Numbered from the stretch's first letter, positions 17,482 to 25,697 are shown. The stretch is DNA of 64,000 nt from Fictibacillus solisalsi (GCF_900103485.1 NZ_FNHW01000001.1:1709418-1773417), one strand, 5' to 3'. Made by a program: numbers and translations. Notes: generated from the sequence alone by a model not told the origin.

Positions 17482-18075
17482 TCAGCCGGCAGCTCTCCGG
17501 TTCCGTTTTTTGTACAAAAACTTATAGAGCAGGTAACAAAGAAGCAAAGCGCCTGCGCCAATCAGAATATATGTCTGTGACGCTTCGAGGATTGAGTTAA
17601 CGGTTTTTATTTCTCCCAGCCTGCCCAAAAACAGCATAGCGATCGCCAGGGGAAAAACACCAATAAAGGTTAACACTCCAAACTTCCAGCGGTTTACCTT
17701 GCTCATCCCTGCCGCATACGAGACATAGTTTCCTATACCAAACGGGCGTGAAAGCGCGATGCTCCACTCACCGTATTTTTTGAACACCCTTTTGGTTTTC
17801 TCCACCTTTTTCTCGTCAAACTTCTCTCTCATCTTGCTTTCCAGCTTATAGCCGATCACGTATGGCACATAACTGAACAATGTATAAACGACACTTACCG
17901 CTAATGCCAGCAGCACCGTCTCCAGCGGACTCGGTTTCAGCAGAAACCCATAAATTAAAATAACGAGCGCTCCGGGAAAGGGAACGGAGGAAGCTTCCAG
18001 TGCCGTTCCAATGAACAGGCCTGCAGCCCCCACTTCTCGTAAAAAATGAAAAATCATTTCAAACACAATATTCAT
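17482..18075 (-). CDS. DedA-family membrane protein
   Basis: About 197 residues with four to five hydrophobic segments. The DedA/VTT fold is indicated by LFIGTALEASSVPFPGALVIL near residue 25 and by FKKYGEWSIALSRPFGIGNYVSYAAG near 105-130, which has the conserved Arg. DedA proteins are membrane scramblase-like or undecaprenyl-phosphate/lipid transporters; the specific substrate here is unknown. Start is uncertain: ATG at 18075 has AGGA 7 bases away but AGGAG only 1 base away, and GTG at 18066 has AGGAG 10 bases away. Stands alone, tail-to-tail with the pump. Confidence 0.82.
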   Translation of the reverse strand: MNIVFEMIFHFLREVGAAGLFIGTALEASSVPFPGALVILIYGFLLKPSPLETVLLALAVSVVYTLFSYVPYVIGYKLESKMREKFDEKKVEKTKRVFKKYGEWSIALSRPFGIGNYVSYAAGMSKVNRWKFGVLTFIGVFPLAIAMLFLGRLGEIKTVNSILEASQTYILIGAGALLLCYLLYKFLYKKRNRRAAG

Positions 18076-18210
18076 TCTCCTTTCCTGTCTTCTCCCCCTC
18101 TTTATTCCCTTTCCCGCCAATTTCAATCTCTTTGGTTTAATCGTCTCCGGTATGGGGTAGATACGTTTTAAGTCGACTATTATACAATCCATTTCAGGAG
18201 GATAACATAC

Positions 18211-18495
18211 ATGAAAAAGATTTGTTCAAAAACCGTTTCCATGACACAGGATGCTTCTAAATTTACCATTCAAAAGATAACGAATTTCGTTAATATATCA
18301 CGTTCTTATCAATCCAACGTGTTTCTTTGCAAAAACGGCGTTACCCTTCAAGCAAAAAAATTGTCTTGCCTGGTTACCTTCTTTATGATGCTTCGCAAGG
18401 ATGAATCCTTTCTCCTTATTACAGAAGGCGCTGATGCAGACTCCGCTATCCAGCAGCTGCTTCAACAGCTTACACCATCACAGGCCACTACATAA
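18211..18495 (+). CDS. Degenerate HPr-like protein
   Basis: 94 residues with an HPr-type alpha/beta pattern: the second half (SNVFLCKNGVTLQAKKLSC, then ESFLLITEGADADSAIQQLL) lines up with HPr's NLEYNGKTVNLKS and ITISASGADENDAL. The active-site His-15 motif (GIHARPA) is absent, and the position of regulatory Ser-46 reads Lys. It therefore cannot act as a normal PTS phosphocarrier. ATG 18211 follows AGGAGG. Lies head-on against a TVP38 gene, with another HPr-like gene just beyond it. Function unknown. Confidence 0.65.
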   Translation: MKKICSKTVSMTQDASKFTIQKITNFVNISRSYQSNVFLCKNGVTLQAKKLSCLVTFFMMLRKDESFLLITEGADADSAIQQLLQQLTPSQATT

Positions 18496-18528
18496 AAAAA
18501 GCGCTGAATTGTGTCAGCGCTTTTTTTC
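18494..18528. terminator. Bidirectional terminator
   Basis: A7, stem GCGCTGA / TCAGCGC with a 6-base loop, T7. It lies between the convergent HPr-like and TVP38 genes and can serve both. Confidence 0.88.
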
Positions 18529-18541
18529 TTTGGTTATTGCC

Positions 18542-19192
18542 TTATAGGCCAAGCTTTTTTTGCCACCTTTTTCTGGTGACCACCGGCAGGACAATCAATA
18601 TGATCAGAATAATGGATGAGATTAAGATTTCCTTCATGCCGGTATGAGCCACCGAAGATCCGATATAGGTATACGCCAGCGTTCCCGGTATGATGCCAAT
18701 GGCCGTTGCTGCCGCATAATCTCTGAATTTTACATTTGCCGCTGCTGTAAGATAACTGACAAGGTCGTAATTCAGGATGGGCAGTAACCGGAGAATCAGC
18801 ACATATATGAAGCCTTTCTCTTTGATGCCCTCCTGCACTTTCCGATACTTGCCCTTCCATTCTTTTTTCATCGCTTTTTTTCCAATCCATCTGACCGCCA
18901 GATAGGTGATCAGACCCCCGGAAAGCGACCCGAGGTAGGTATATAGACAGCCATAGTATAATCCGAAGGCCAATCCACTTGTAATCGCAAACACAGAGGA
19001 CGGAAACAGCACAAAGGGTCTCAGGCCGTACAGCACAATAAAAACAATGGGTGCCCATACGCCCCAGGAAAGAATCCATTCCCTGAATACTTGCGGTGTT
19101 AAATTTAAATACTTATGGTTGAAATACCATAGCAGTGCCACGCCTATAGCGATTATTAAAATTTTCATCCAAATTTTTTTGCTGCGAACCAA
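18542..19192 (-). CDS. TVP38/TMEM64-family membrane protein
   Basis: 216 residues read from TTG with GGAG 9 bases upstream. One N-terminal helix (10-25), then the VTT domain: GLRPFVLFPSSVFAITSGLAFG near 58-80, LGSLSGGLITYLAVRWIG near 87-105, and the conserved ILRLLPILNYDLVSYLTAAANV near 130-152. It ends with a hydrophobic segment and a basic tail. Related to B. subtilis YtxB-type proteins and distantly to DedA. Probably a lipid-handling membrane protein; no substrate known. Confidence 0.88.
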   Translation of the reverse strand: MVRSKKIWMKILIIAIGVALLWYFNHKYLNLTPQVFREWILSWGVWAPIVFIVLYGLRPFVLFPSSVFAITSGLAFGLYYGCLYTYLGSLSGGLITYLAVRWIGKKAMKKEWKGKYRKVQEGIKEKGFIYVLILRLLPILNYDLVSYLTAAANVKFRDYAAATAIGIIPGTLAYTYIGSSVAHTGMKEILISSIILIILIVLPVVTRKRWQKKLGL

Positions 19193-19341
19193 TCGATGTT
19201 TCTCCTTTCTCCTGTCTTACCTTTATATTTTCCATTACTTTCCGATAGAAGTCACTTTTATTTTCATTATATTTATGACATTTCCTCCTTACTCCTTCAT
19301 AAGCTGTATAAAAAAAGAAGATATAAGGGGAGAGAAACGAT

Positions 19342-19587
19342 TTGAAAGTCATTGCGAAAAAACCGATCTATTCCAAAAATGCCGGCCAATTTGTGCAGTT
19401 TACCAGCCGTTTTGAAGAACCAGTGTATGTAAAAAAAGGAGAGAAAACGGCTGACGGCAAAAGCCTTCTCGGATTGATTGCCTTATCCATCCAGCCGGGA
19501 CAGGAGATTGAAATAACAAGCAGTGCCGATTTATCTGATCTGCAGAACCAGCTGTTCCAATCCGATCTGTTTGAAAATGCCGAATAA
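19342..19587 (+). CDS. HPr-like protein lacking the active-site histidine
   Basis: 81 residues from TTG, with AGGGGAG 10 bases upstream. HPr-like pattern: PIYSKNAGQFVQ takes the place of GIHARPATVLVQ, so His-15 is Tyr. The Ser-46 region is well kept: GKSLLGLIALSI against HPr LKSIMGVMSLGI, followed by PGQEIEITSSADLSDL. This combination (no His, Ser kept) recalls Crh, the regulatory HPr paralogue that works only through Ser-46. A Crh-like role is possible but unproven, and the overall similarity is low. It is the second HPr-like gene within 1.1 kb. Confidence 0.7.
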   Translation: MKVIAKKPIYSKNAGQFVQFTSRFEEPVYVKKGEKTADGKSLLGLIALSIQPGQEIEITSSADLSDLQNQLFQSDLFENAE

Positions 19588-19651
19588 GCCAGCCGGTAAT
19601 GACTGTCCCCTGAATGTCAGTGGGGAGTCATTATCGGCCGGCTGTTTTTTT
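19588..19651 (+). terminator. Long-stem terminator after the HPr-like gene
   Basis: Inverted repeat of about 20 bases (AGCCGG, TAATGACT, GTCCCC and their complements) with a bulge, followed by T7, starting directly after the stop codon. Confidence 0.85.
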
Positions 19652-19656
19652 GTTCC

Positions 19657-19992
19657 TTATAAATGGGCAATGGCGACGATTGTCTGCAGGTATACGTCCT
19701 GCCGCCCTCCTGCTTCATCCACCATCCTGAGCATACGGCGGTAAGGATCGTAATAATGGATGCTTCCCCTCACTCGTTTGCCCGTGAGAGCGCCGTCCCG
19801 GCACATAATCTCTACCCGGCCTGCCTCTTCCATCGCCAGAAGGATCTGCTGATTCATCTCCTCTAGCAGCTGCTCATCCCATTCACGGTTTTCAGCTGTA
19901 TCTCTATCTTCCCGTTCCCATTCCCTTAATTGCTTCACATGCTCCGGCAGCATCATGGAGGTCCATTTCAAGCTTCCTCGGTCTTTGATCAT
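19657..19992 (-). CDS. YolD-like protein
   Basis: 111 residues, YolD family (compare B. subtilis YqjX): starts IKDRGSLKWTSMMLPEHV, then an acidic helical stretch and GRVEIMCRDGALTGKRVRGSIHYYDP, ending with the typical YLQTIVAIAHL. These proteins accompany Y-family polymerases of the UvrX/YqjW type, and here the gene lies 21 bases downstream of one, surely in the same operon. Function not established; thought to belong to SOS or UV-damage tolerance. Confidence 0.85.
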   Translation of the reverse strand: MIKDRGSLKWTSMMLPEHVKQLREWEREDRDTAENREWDEQLLEEMNQQILLAMEEAGRVEIMCRDGALTGKRVRGSIHYYDPYRRMLRMVDEAGGRQDVYLQTIVAIAHL

Positions 19993-20013
19993 ATGTGAGG
20001 CGTCCTCCTTTCT

Positions 20014-21273
20014 CTATGCCTTATGGCCGCCAAGAAGGGTACTGCGGTGCAGTGCCGTCCCCCCGCTCGTATACGAGACGGCCCGAAGAAGAGCAGTTGA
20101 CCCGTACTTTTTGCGAATATCATCCATCACATACCCAAGCTTTCGTTTTTTGGGATGTTCCAGCGTAAAGATGCTTAATTGAGTTTCATTGTCCTCGCAC
20201 ACATTGGAAAGGCAAATCGAAATCTTTCGGACGGTCTTTCCTTCATAAAATGTATGAAACAACTCCAGGCAGACCTCATAAATCTCCATCGTAATATTGG
20301 TCGGTTCCGGAACGGTTTTTGAGCGGTAAAATCCTCCTCCCCATTCCTCCTTGCTGTAGCCGATTCCAAGGCTGACCGTTCTCCCTGCCTTTTTGGCTGT
20401 CCTGGCCCTCCTGGCCACCTCTTCGCACATTTCAAGGATGACATGCTGGACTTCCTTCGGGTCCGTATAATCCCTCAGGAGAATCTGGCTTTTGCCATAA
20501 CTGATCTGTCCCTGCATAATGGGCGCCCCCACCTCCGAGAGGTCCACACCCCAGGCATGATAATACAGCTGGTTTCCCATAATGCCGAACTTTTTTTCCA
20601 AAAGCGCCAAAGGATAGCGGGCAAGATCCCCAACCGTCGTGATCCCCATCAAGTTCAGCGTCCGTTCCACACGTGACCCAATGCCCCACATCTTGCTCAG
20701 GGGGGAAAGGGTCCATAGTTTTTCCGGAATGTCCTCATACGTCCACGTGGCCACCCCTTCCTTTTTTGCCTCCAAATCAAGACAGAGTTTCGCCATCAGC
20801 ATATTAGGGCCGATGCCGATCGCGCAGGGCAGCCCGAACTCTTCCTTGATGGCGGTGCGAATGGCTTTTGCCAGCTGCATCGGCCCTCCCCATAACCGTT
20901 CCGTGCCGTCCGCCTGTATGAAGCTTTCGTCCACACTGTACGTATGAATGGCTTCTTTGGGGACGAATCGGTTAAGCAGACGCGTAATCTCCATGGAGCG
21001 CTTTAAAAAAAAGGACATTTGGGCGTCCACAATATGGATGCGGCTGTCTTTGGGAATCTCAAAAAGCCGGTTTCCCGTTCGGATGCCAAAGTCCCTTTTT
21101 AAACAGGGAGAAGCGGCCAGAACCACGCTTCCCTGCCTTTCGGTGTTCCCGACGACGGCAAGATAACAGTCCAACGGATCCAGCCCTAAACGCACAGCCG
21201 CACAGCTGGCGTAAAAACTCTTCATGTCCATACACAAAATTGAACGATTTTGAACCTTGGAATAATCGATCAA
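20014..21273 (-). CDS. yqjW: Y-family DNA polymerase (YqjW/UvrX type)
   Basis: 419 residues from TTG (GGAG 8 bases upstream), giving the family N-terminus LIDYSKVQNRSILCMDMKSF. Palm motifs: CMDMKSFYASC (metal Asp and steric-gate region) and YSVDESFIQ (catalytic Asp-Glu, near residue 110); little finger from about 240. Translesion synthesis polymerase. Upstream GTG/ATG starts in the same frame lie beyond the ribosome site. A LexA box lies inside the promoter, so it is SOS-induced, and a yolD gene follows. A second Y-family polymerase (dinB) is at 29619-30809. Confidence 0.9.
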   Translation of the reverse strand: MIDYSKVQNRSILCMDMKSFYASCAAVRLGLDPLDCYLAVVGNTERQGSVVLAASPCLKRDFGIRTGNRLFEIPKDSRIHIVDAQMSFFLKRSMEITRLLNRFVPKEAIHTYSVDESFIQADGTERLWGGPMQLAKAIRTAIKEEFGLPCAIGIGPNMLMAKLCLDLEAKKEGVATWTYEDIPEKLWTLSPLSKMWGIGSRVERTLNLMGITTVGDLARYPLALLEKKFGIMGNQLYYHAWGVDLSEVGAPIMQGQISYGKSQILLRDYTDPKEVQHVILEMCEEVARRARTAKKAGRTVSLGIGYSKEEWGGGFYRSKTVPEPTNITMEIYEVCLELFHTFYEGKTVRKISICLSNVCEDNETQLSIFTLEHPKKRKLGYVMDDIRKKYGSTALLRAVSYTSGGTALHRSTLLGGHKA

Positions 21274-21295
21274 CTTCCTCACTCCTTCAAAATGC

Positions 21296-21307
21296 AAACG
21301 TTCGTTC
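21296..21307. promoter_or_regulatory. Weak second LexA-like box
   Basis: Reads GAAC-N4-GTTT on the minus strand, one base from the GAAC-N4-GTTC core, between the predicted start of transcription and the TTG. Weak; noted because a better box lies 27 bases upstream. Confidence 0.3.
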
Positions 21308-21333
21308 TCTTTATTATGTATACCCATTTTAAC

Positions 21334-21357
21334 CGAATGTATGTTCTGTTCTCAATG
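21334..21357 (-). promoter_or_regulatory. LexA (SOS) box within the polymerase promoter
   Basis: CGAATGTATGTTCT (21334-21347) differs by one base from the Bacillus GAAC-N4-GTTC core. On the minus strand it lies between a TTGAGA -35 just upstream and a TAAAAT -10, which are 18 bases apart. LexA bound here would cover the promoter. Confidence 0.65.
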
Positions 21358-21439
21358 GAAATTTTTTCAGGCTTATTCCACCCTTAAGAATCATTGACCA
21401 CGGATGGCAGGTACACTACATGGTGTACAAGAGGAAAGG

Positions 21440-21638
21440 ATGACGATGATGGAACAGCGCCTGCTGCGCAAGTGGCTGGAAAAAGCCTTGTTAACCTACT
21501 TTGACGATAAAGAAGCCATCCCGTATACGGAAAAGGAATACGCCTTGTTTTGGAACAAATCCAAGGGTTGCACGCCGCAGAAGGGGCGGACCTTACCTCA
21601 CCATACAGGATGTCGTGTATCATTTTGTGACCCAATAA
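21440..21638 (+). pseudogene. YqzH-like small gene broken by two frameshifts
   Basis: No single frame gives a sensible product. Joining three frames does: an N-terminal part to TEKEYA, then LVLEQIQGLHAAEGADL, then YLTIQDVVYHFVTQ and TAA at 21636-21638. Each join needs one missing base restored (near 21545 and near 21593). The result is about 63 residues, opposite in direction to the Y-polymerase, where B. subtilis has the small gene yqzH. A ribosome site AAAGG precedes ATG 21446/21449. Identity to YqzH is inferred from position and general look. Decay and sequencing error cannot be told apart here. Confidence 0.55.
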
Positions 21639-21639
21639 T

Positions 21640-21671
21640 AAAAACCCTCTCTTGGTCAATAAGAGAGGGTT
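21640..21671 (-). terminator. Terminator of the sucrose-phosphate gene pair
   Basis: AACCCTCTCTT / AAGAGAGGGTT stem with a 7-base loop and a T run on the minus strand, 5 bases after the phosphatase stop. Confidence 0.85.
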
Positions 21672-21675
21672 GGCG

Positions 21676-22422
21676 TTATCCGTTGCTTTCCACCGTTTCC
21701 TTTTCAAAAAAATGTTCCCATGCTTCCCGAATTCCACCGGCGCAGTGGTTTTCTGCCCGGAAAATAAGCGGATGTTCCGGAAGCTTTTTCAGTTCATCCT
21801 GGCAATTCCCCACCACTACGGCAGGATAACCCATCGTGATCATGTCACGATCATTTCCCGAGTCCCCGGCAATAAGAATATTTACTTTCTCCCACCCCTT
21901 TTCACGAAGCAGGAAGGAAAGGGCTTCACCTTTGCCTGCGTTTGGAGGAAGAATGTCCACATCTCTCCCCGAACTGAAAATCAGCTTGTGCGGCACTCCG
22001 TTTTCTTCAAGTTTTTGTTTTACTTCTTCAAATGCTCCTGCATTCTCGGCAAAGTAGGAAAGCCGGTGTGTGGAGGGAATGGATTGAGGCGTAAGCCCGC
22101 TGCACTGGGCGGCAATCCGGGAAATTTCCTCAGGCCTCCACTGCTTCTCCAATGTTTTTTTCCATCGCTCATGAAATTCTGAATCATCAAAATCATATAC
22201 TTCTGTTCCTACGTCGGAAATGAGGATGGATGGCATCGGAAGGTTTTCCGCCTTGATCAGTTCCATCGTCGAATCATAATGCCGTCCGGTCACATAGACG
22301 AGTTCAACCTCATAGGCCTGTTTCCCGTAATATTCAAACAAGGCAGAAGTCAGTTCCTCTTCTCCTACAAGCGTCCCATCAAGATCAGTAGCTAAAAGAT
22401 GTGTAACGTTTTTTTGTTTCAC
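21676..22422 (-). CDS. Sucrose-phosphate phosphatase-like HAD hydrolase
   Basis: 248 residues from GTG with GGAGG 9 bases upstream. HAD hydrolase with the S6PP cap: LLATDLDGTLVG (nucleophile Asp) at the start, VTGRHYDS near 45, SDVGTEVYD near 70, GRDVDILPPNAGKGEAL near 160 and AGDSGNDRDM near 185. The VGTE and DVDILP..AGKG pieces are typical of sucrose-6-phosphate phosphatase. Its start lies inside the upstream glycosyltransferase gene (38-base overlap), so the two are coupled. Predicted step: removal of phosphate from the glycosyl-phosphate made by that enzyme. Confidence 0.82.
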   Translation of the reverse strand: MKQKNVTHLLATDLDGTLVGEEELTSALFEYYGKQAYEVELVYVTGRHYDSTMELIKAENLPMPSILISDVGTEVYDFDDSEFHERWKKTLEKQWRPEEISRIAAQCSGLTPQSIPSTHRLSYFAENAGAFEEVKQKLEENGVPHKLIFSSGRDVDILPPNAGKGEALSFLLREKGWEKVNILIAGDSGNDRDMITMGYPAVVVGNCQDELKKLPEHPLIFRAENHCAGGIREAWEHFFEKETVESNG

Positions 22423-23629
22423 CTTCAAGAACCTCCTCATATACCTGCTCGACTCTCGCTGCCACATTTGGCCAGCGGTAATCGCGTTCTGCAAGAGAGG
22501 ACGCCTGTTTGCCAAGCCTTTGTGCAATAATATCATTGTTTAAAATAATTTCAAGGGTCAAAGCCAGATCCTGCGGGTCTTTTGGTGTAACAAGCAAGCC
22601 GGTTTCCCCTTCAACGACCACGTTTTGCAGTCCGCCTACACGCGATGCAATCACCGGGCAACCGCAGGCCTGGGCTTCAGCCGCCACCATGCCGAACGAT
22701 TCATAATAAGACGGCACAACCGCCACATTCGCAGCATTAAAGTAGTCTGCCAGTTCTTCCTGGCTTTTTGGCCCGACAAAACGGACATAACGCTCGATTC
22801 CTTTTACCCATGAGCGCTGTTTCTCGGGTACGGGAAGCTGGTCGTCACCGATCTCTTCCTTTTGTCCGCCGGCCAGAACCAGTTTGGTGTCAGACGGCAC
22901 ATCGCCCCATTGGATTAAATACCTGAAAGCTTGAAGCAAGGTTTCAACGCCTTTCGTTTCTTCGAGCCTTCCTGCGTAAAACACCAAAGGTCCATAGGCG
23001 CCAAGCTTTTGTTTGGTAGCTGATCGCTGGTTATATGGATAAAATGTAGGAGATACACCAATTGGAATAACATCTACAGGCGCAGGCTGTTTAGCTACTT
23101 CATGAATGAGACTTTTTTCGCTGTTGGTGGTGGCGATCACACGGTTGGCGGAACGGAGGATGGTTCGTTCATACTGAAATCTGCGCTCATCCCTTTCTCC
23201 TGTAGCTCGTTCTTTTGCAGCGCCAAGGGAATGTGATGTATGAACAAACGGTATGTTGTATTTTCTGCGGAGCTGGCGTCCGAGGATTCCGGAAAGCCAG
23301 TAATGAGTATGAATAATGTCGTATTGGTCAAGAGGTGCAACCTCTTCAATTTCTTTAAAAAATGCCGGCAAGATTTGAAACATCTCATTTTTTGATACAA
23401 AACCTTTAATTCCGGCTTTAATGCGGATGACTCTTGCACGTTTTCCAAAGTTCTCTATCTGCGGGGCATCTTTATCACACCAATGGGTTATTACATCAAC
23501 ATCCCATCCCCTGTTTTCCATTGCCAGGGCCAGGTGGTATACATAATTATTTTGTCCTCCAGCTTGCTTTCCACCGAGTTTTGCAAGCGGATCCCCATGA
23601 TCTGAAATAAATAAAACTTTTTTATTCAT
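22385..23629 (-). CDS. Sucrose-phosphate synthase-like glycosyltransferase (GT4)
   Basis: 414 residues, GT-B fold, family GT4. The N-terminus FISDHGDPLAKLGGKQAGGQNNYVYHLA is the sucrose synthase/SPS type. Further motifs: HTHYWLSG near 110, HTSHSLGAAK near 130, FYAGRLEETKG near 220 and the nucleotide-sugar EX7E in YESFGMVAAEA near 315. With the overlapping S6PP-type phosphatase this predicts a two-step synthesis of sucrose or a similar non-reducing glycoside, perhaps a compatible solute. The acceptor is an inference; other GT4 specificities fit. ATG follows GAGGGG. Confidence 0.78.
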   Translation of the reverse strand: MNKKVLFISDHGDPLAKLGGKQAGGQNNYVYHLALAMENRGWDVDVITHWCDKDAPQIENFGKRARVIRIKAGIKGFVSKNEMFQILPAFFKEIEEVAPLDQYDIIHTHYWLSGILGRQLRRKYNIPFVHTSHSLGAAKERATGERDERRFQYERTILRSANRVIATTNSEKSLIHEVAKQPAPVDVIPIGVSPTFYPYNQRSATKQKLGAYGPLVFYAGRLEETKGVETLLQAFRYLIQWGDVPSDTKLVLAGGQKEEIGDDQLPVPEKQRSWVKGIERYVRFVGPKSQEELADYFNAANVAVVPSYYESFGMVAAEAQACGCPVIASRVGGLQNVVVEGETGLLVTPKDPQDLALTLEIILNNDIIAQRLGKQASSLAERDYRWPNVAARVEQVYEEVLEGETKKRYTSFSY

Positions 23630-23841
23630 TGTCGTTACCCCTCTTTCTATTGTTGCGGTCGATAGCCTGTACTAGATATACCCCGGTTTTGGCCAGAACA
23701 AACCACTTTTAGTACTTAAGTCTCAGTGAATTAAGACTTTTTACCTTTTATTGAGAAGGTATGGAAATAACAGAACCCGAATAAATTATGAGAAAAATCA
23801 TCATTTTATTACAAAAATAGTTTACATAATAATATTATTGA

Positions 23842-24630
23842 TTATTTCTGTTTAAAGGCATTGCCTCCCAGTTTTTCAACAAGCCTTGGAAACATTTGAT
23901 ACAGTTTGCTTCCCGCATTCATCCAGCCGGGAAGATTGATTTCCCGGACCGGTCGGCCAACGGCCGAGAGAATTTTTTTTGAGACATATTCCGGTGACAG
24001 CATCCACTTTTTAATATTTGCTTCATAGGATCCGGATTTATCCGCAATCGAAAAAAAGTTGGTTTCAATCGGCCCGGGATTTACCGTGGTCACATGGACC
24101 CCGCTTTCGGCAATCTCCATCCGCAATCCGTTTGAAAAACCAAGCACCGCATGCTTGGACGCCGCGTAGCCACTGGATTTCGGGGTTGAAATTTTACCTG
24201 CCTGGGAAGCGATGTTGATGATATGACCCGATCCGCGAGATATCATTTGCGGCAGCACCGCCTGCGTGCAGGCCATAAGCCCGATCACGTTGGTTTGCAT
24301 CATGCCTGAGAGGTCTTTAAGGTCGGCATCAACAAAATAGTCAAAAATTCCAAAGCCAGCATTGTTAATCAGCACATCAACCTGTAAATCAGAAGTGATT
24401 TTATGAAACACTCGGCTGACGACTTCAATATTCCCGACATCCAGTTGATGGATGACCGGCTCACGGTTTCCTTCCGCCTTTATTTTTTTCTTTATGTGTT
24501 CAAGCTTCTCTTTATTGCGGGCAATCAGTACGAGATGCGCCCCCATACGGGCGGCATCCAAAGCCACCTGGGCACCCAGACCGCCAGACGCCCCTGTAAT
24601 CACTATCACTTTGTCTTTTACCTGGTTCAT
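23842..24630 (-). CDS. yqjQ: Short-chain dehydrogenase/reductase YqjQ
   Basis: 262 residues, classical SDR with NAD(P) binding TGASGGLG near residue 13, NNAGFG near 90, catalytic Ser in NIASQAGK near 142 and YAASK near 155, then NPGPIETNF near 185. ATG follows AGGAG. It starts 11 bases after the MBL hydrolase gene, the same yqjP-yqjQ order as in B. subtilis. Substrate unknown; the C-terminal region (LPGWMNAGSKLYQMFPRL) is shared with the DltE-like SDR group. Confidence 0.88.
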   Translation of the reverse strand: MNQVKDKVIVITGASGGLGAQVALDAARMGAHLVLIARNKEKLEHIKKKIKAEGNREPVIHQLDVGNIEVVSRVFHKITSDLQVDVLINNAGFGIFDYFVDADLKDLSGMMQTNVIGLMACTQAVLPQMISRGSGHIINIASQAGKISTPKSSGYAASKHAVLGFSNGLRMEIAESGVHVTTVNPGPIETNFFSIADKSGSYEANIKKWMLSPEYVSKKILSAVGRPVREINLPGWMNAGSKLYQMFPRLVEKLGGNAFKQK

Positions 24631-24641
24631 TGTTTTTACTC

Positions 24642-25598
24642 CTATTCAGCTTTCCTGTAATATAGAACATCCTGAATTTGCTCAATCCGCACTTTACCCT
24701 CTGCCTCAAGCAGGTCCAGATGCCCTACCGTTTCTGATAATGTGAGCCCCGGCTCTTTTTTATACACCCGCGGGAACAGCTGCCGGCTGAGTTCATAGGC
24801 AGTCATTTTTTTCACAAGGAAAGATCGAAGCACTTCTGCTCTGCTGTTCTGTTCCTCCAGCCTTTCCCCGATCAACTCCCGGCAATTGGTAATATCATTG
24901 CCATGTCCCGGCAGAATCCGCTTGATCGGGAGAGCAGCAGCTTTTCGCAGCGATTCCCGGTACTGCAAAAGGGGTCTGGGGCGGACGGTTTCTCCCGGCT
25001 CAGGAGGTTCTATGAGCGCATTGGATGAAACACGCTGGAGGAGAAAGTCCCCTCCCACCATAATTCCGCTTTCTTCGTGAAACAGTGAGAGATGGTCCGG
25101 TGAATGCCCGGGAGTTTTGATCATCATCCATCCCGTCAGGCCGGGAATCTCCTTCCCCTCTTTTATCGTTTTGTCCGGATGAACCACAGCAGAATAGTCG
25201 AGATATCGTTTCAGCTTGTATTCTTCAAGCTGGGAAGCCTCCGCAGGCATCCCTGATTTACTATAAAATGACTCATAAAATTGGTTTCTATGTAAAAAAT
25301 ATCGCGGGTCCTGGCTGAGATACGGAATCTCTTCCTTGCTTGCCAGAACGGGCGGCGGGGAAGCAAAGTATGCATATAATCCAACATGATCGGGATGATA
25401 ATGAGTAAAAATAATCTGCTCAATATCGTTTGCGGAAATCCCTGAATCGCGAAGCTTTTCCTGGAAAACCGACCAGGCCTCTGGTGTTTTTGGGCCGCAA
25501 TCGACGAGAGTCAGCTTCTTTCCCGGTATAAGATACACATTAACATTCCCTACCGGAAAAGGAGTGGGAAGCTCGATGGCCATAATTTTTTCTTTCAA
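24642..25598 (-). CDS. yqjP: MBL-fold metallo-hydrolase YqjP
   Basis: 318 residues from TTG (GGAGG about 12 bases upstream); an ATG five codons later is the alternative. Metallo-beta-lactamase fold: TLVDCGPKT near 30, the metal motif FTHYHPDHVG near 62, TPGHSPDHLS near 170, VGGDFLLQR near 190, and LPGHG near 245, then a helical C-terminal domain. Resembles the LACTB2-like hydrolases; the real substrate is unknown. Operon with yqjQ. Confidence 0.87.
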   Translation of the reverse strand: MKEKIMAIELPTPFPVGNVNVYLIPGKKLTLVDCGPKTPEAWSVFQEKLRDSGISANDIEQIIFTHYHPDHVGLYAYFASPPPVLASKEEIPYLSQDPRYFLHRNQFYESFYSKSGMPAEASQLEEYKLKRYLDYSAVVHPDKTIKEGKEIPGLTGWMMIKTPGHSPDHLSLFHEESGIMVGGDFLLQRVSSNALIEPPEPGETVRPRPLLQYRESLRKAAALPIKRILPGHGNDITNCRELIGERLEEQNSRAEVLRSFLVKKMTAYELSRQLFPRVYKKEPGLTLSETVGHLDLLEAEGKVRIEQIQDVLYYRKAE

Positions 25599-25697
25599 AG
25601 GTGCACCTGACCTCCTTACGTTGCATAGTATAATCAGTATAGCAAAACTTCCACTCTTTAAATAAATGAAAATTCCAAAAAAAAAGATGGAATACCC

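Noticed and set aside
18534-19079. A 181-codon minus frame overlapping the TVP38 gene
   Set aside because: Entirely inside the membrane-protein gene in another frame, Cys/His-rich shadow without domain.
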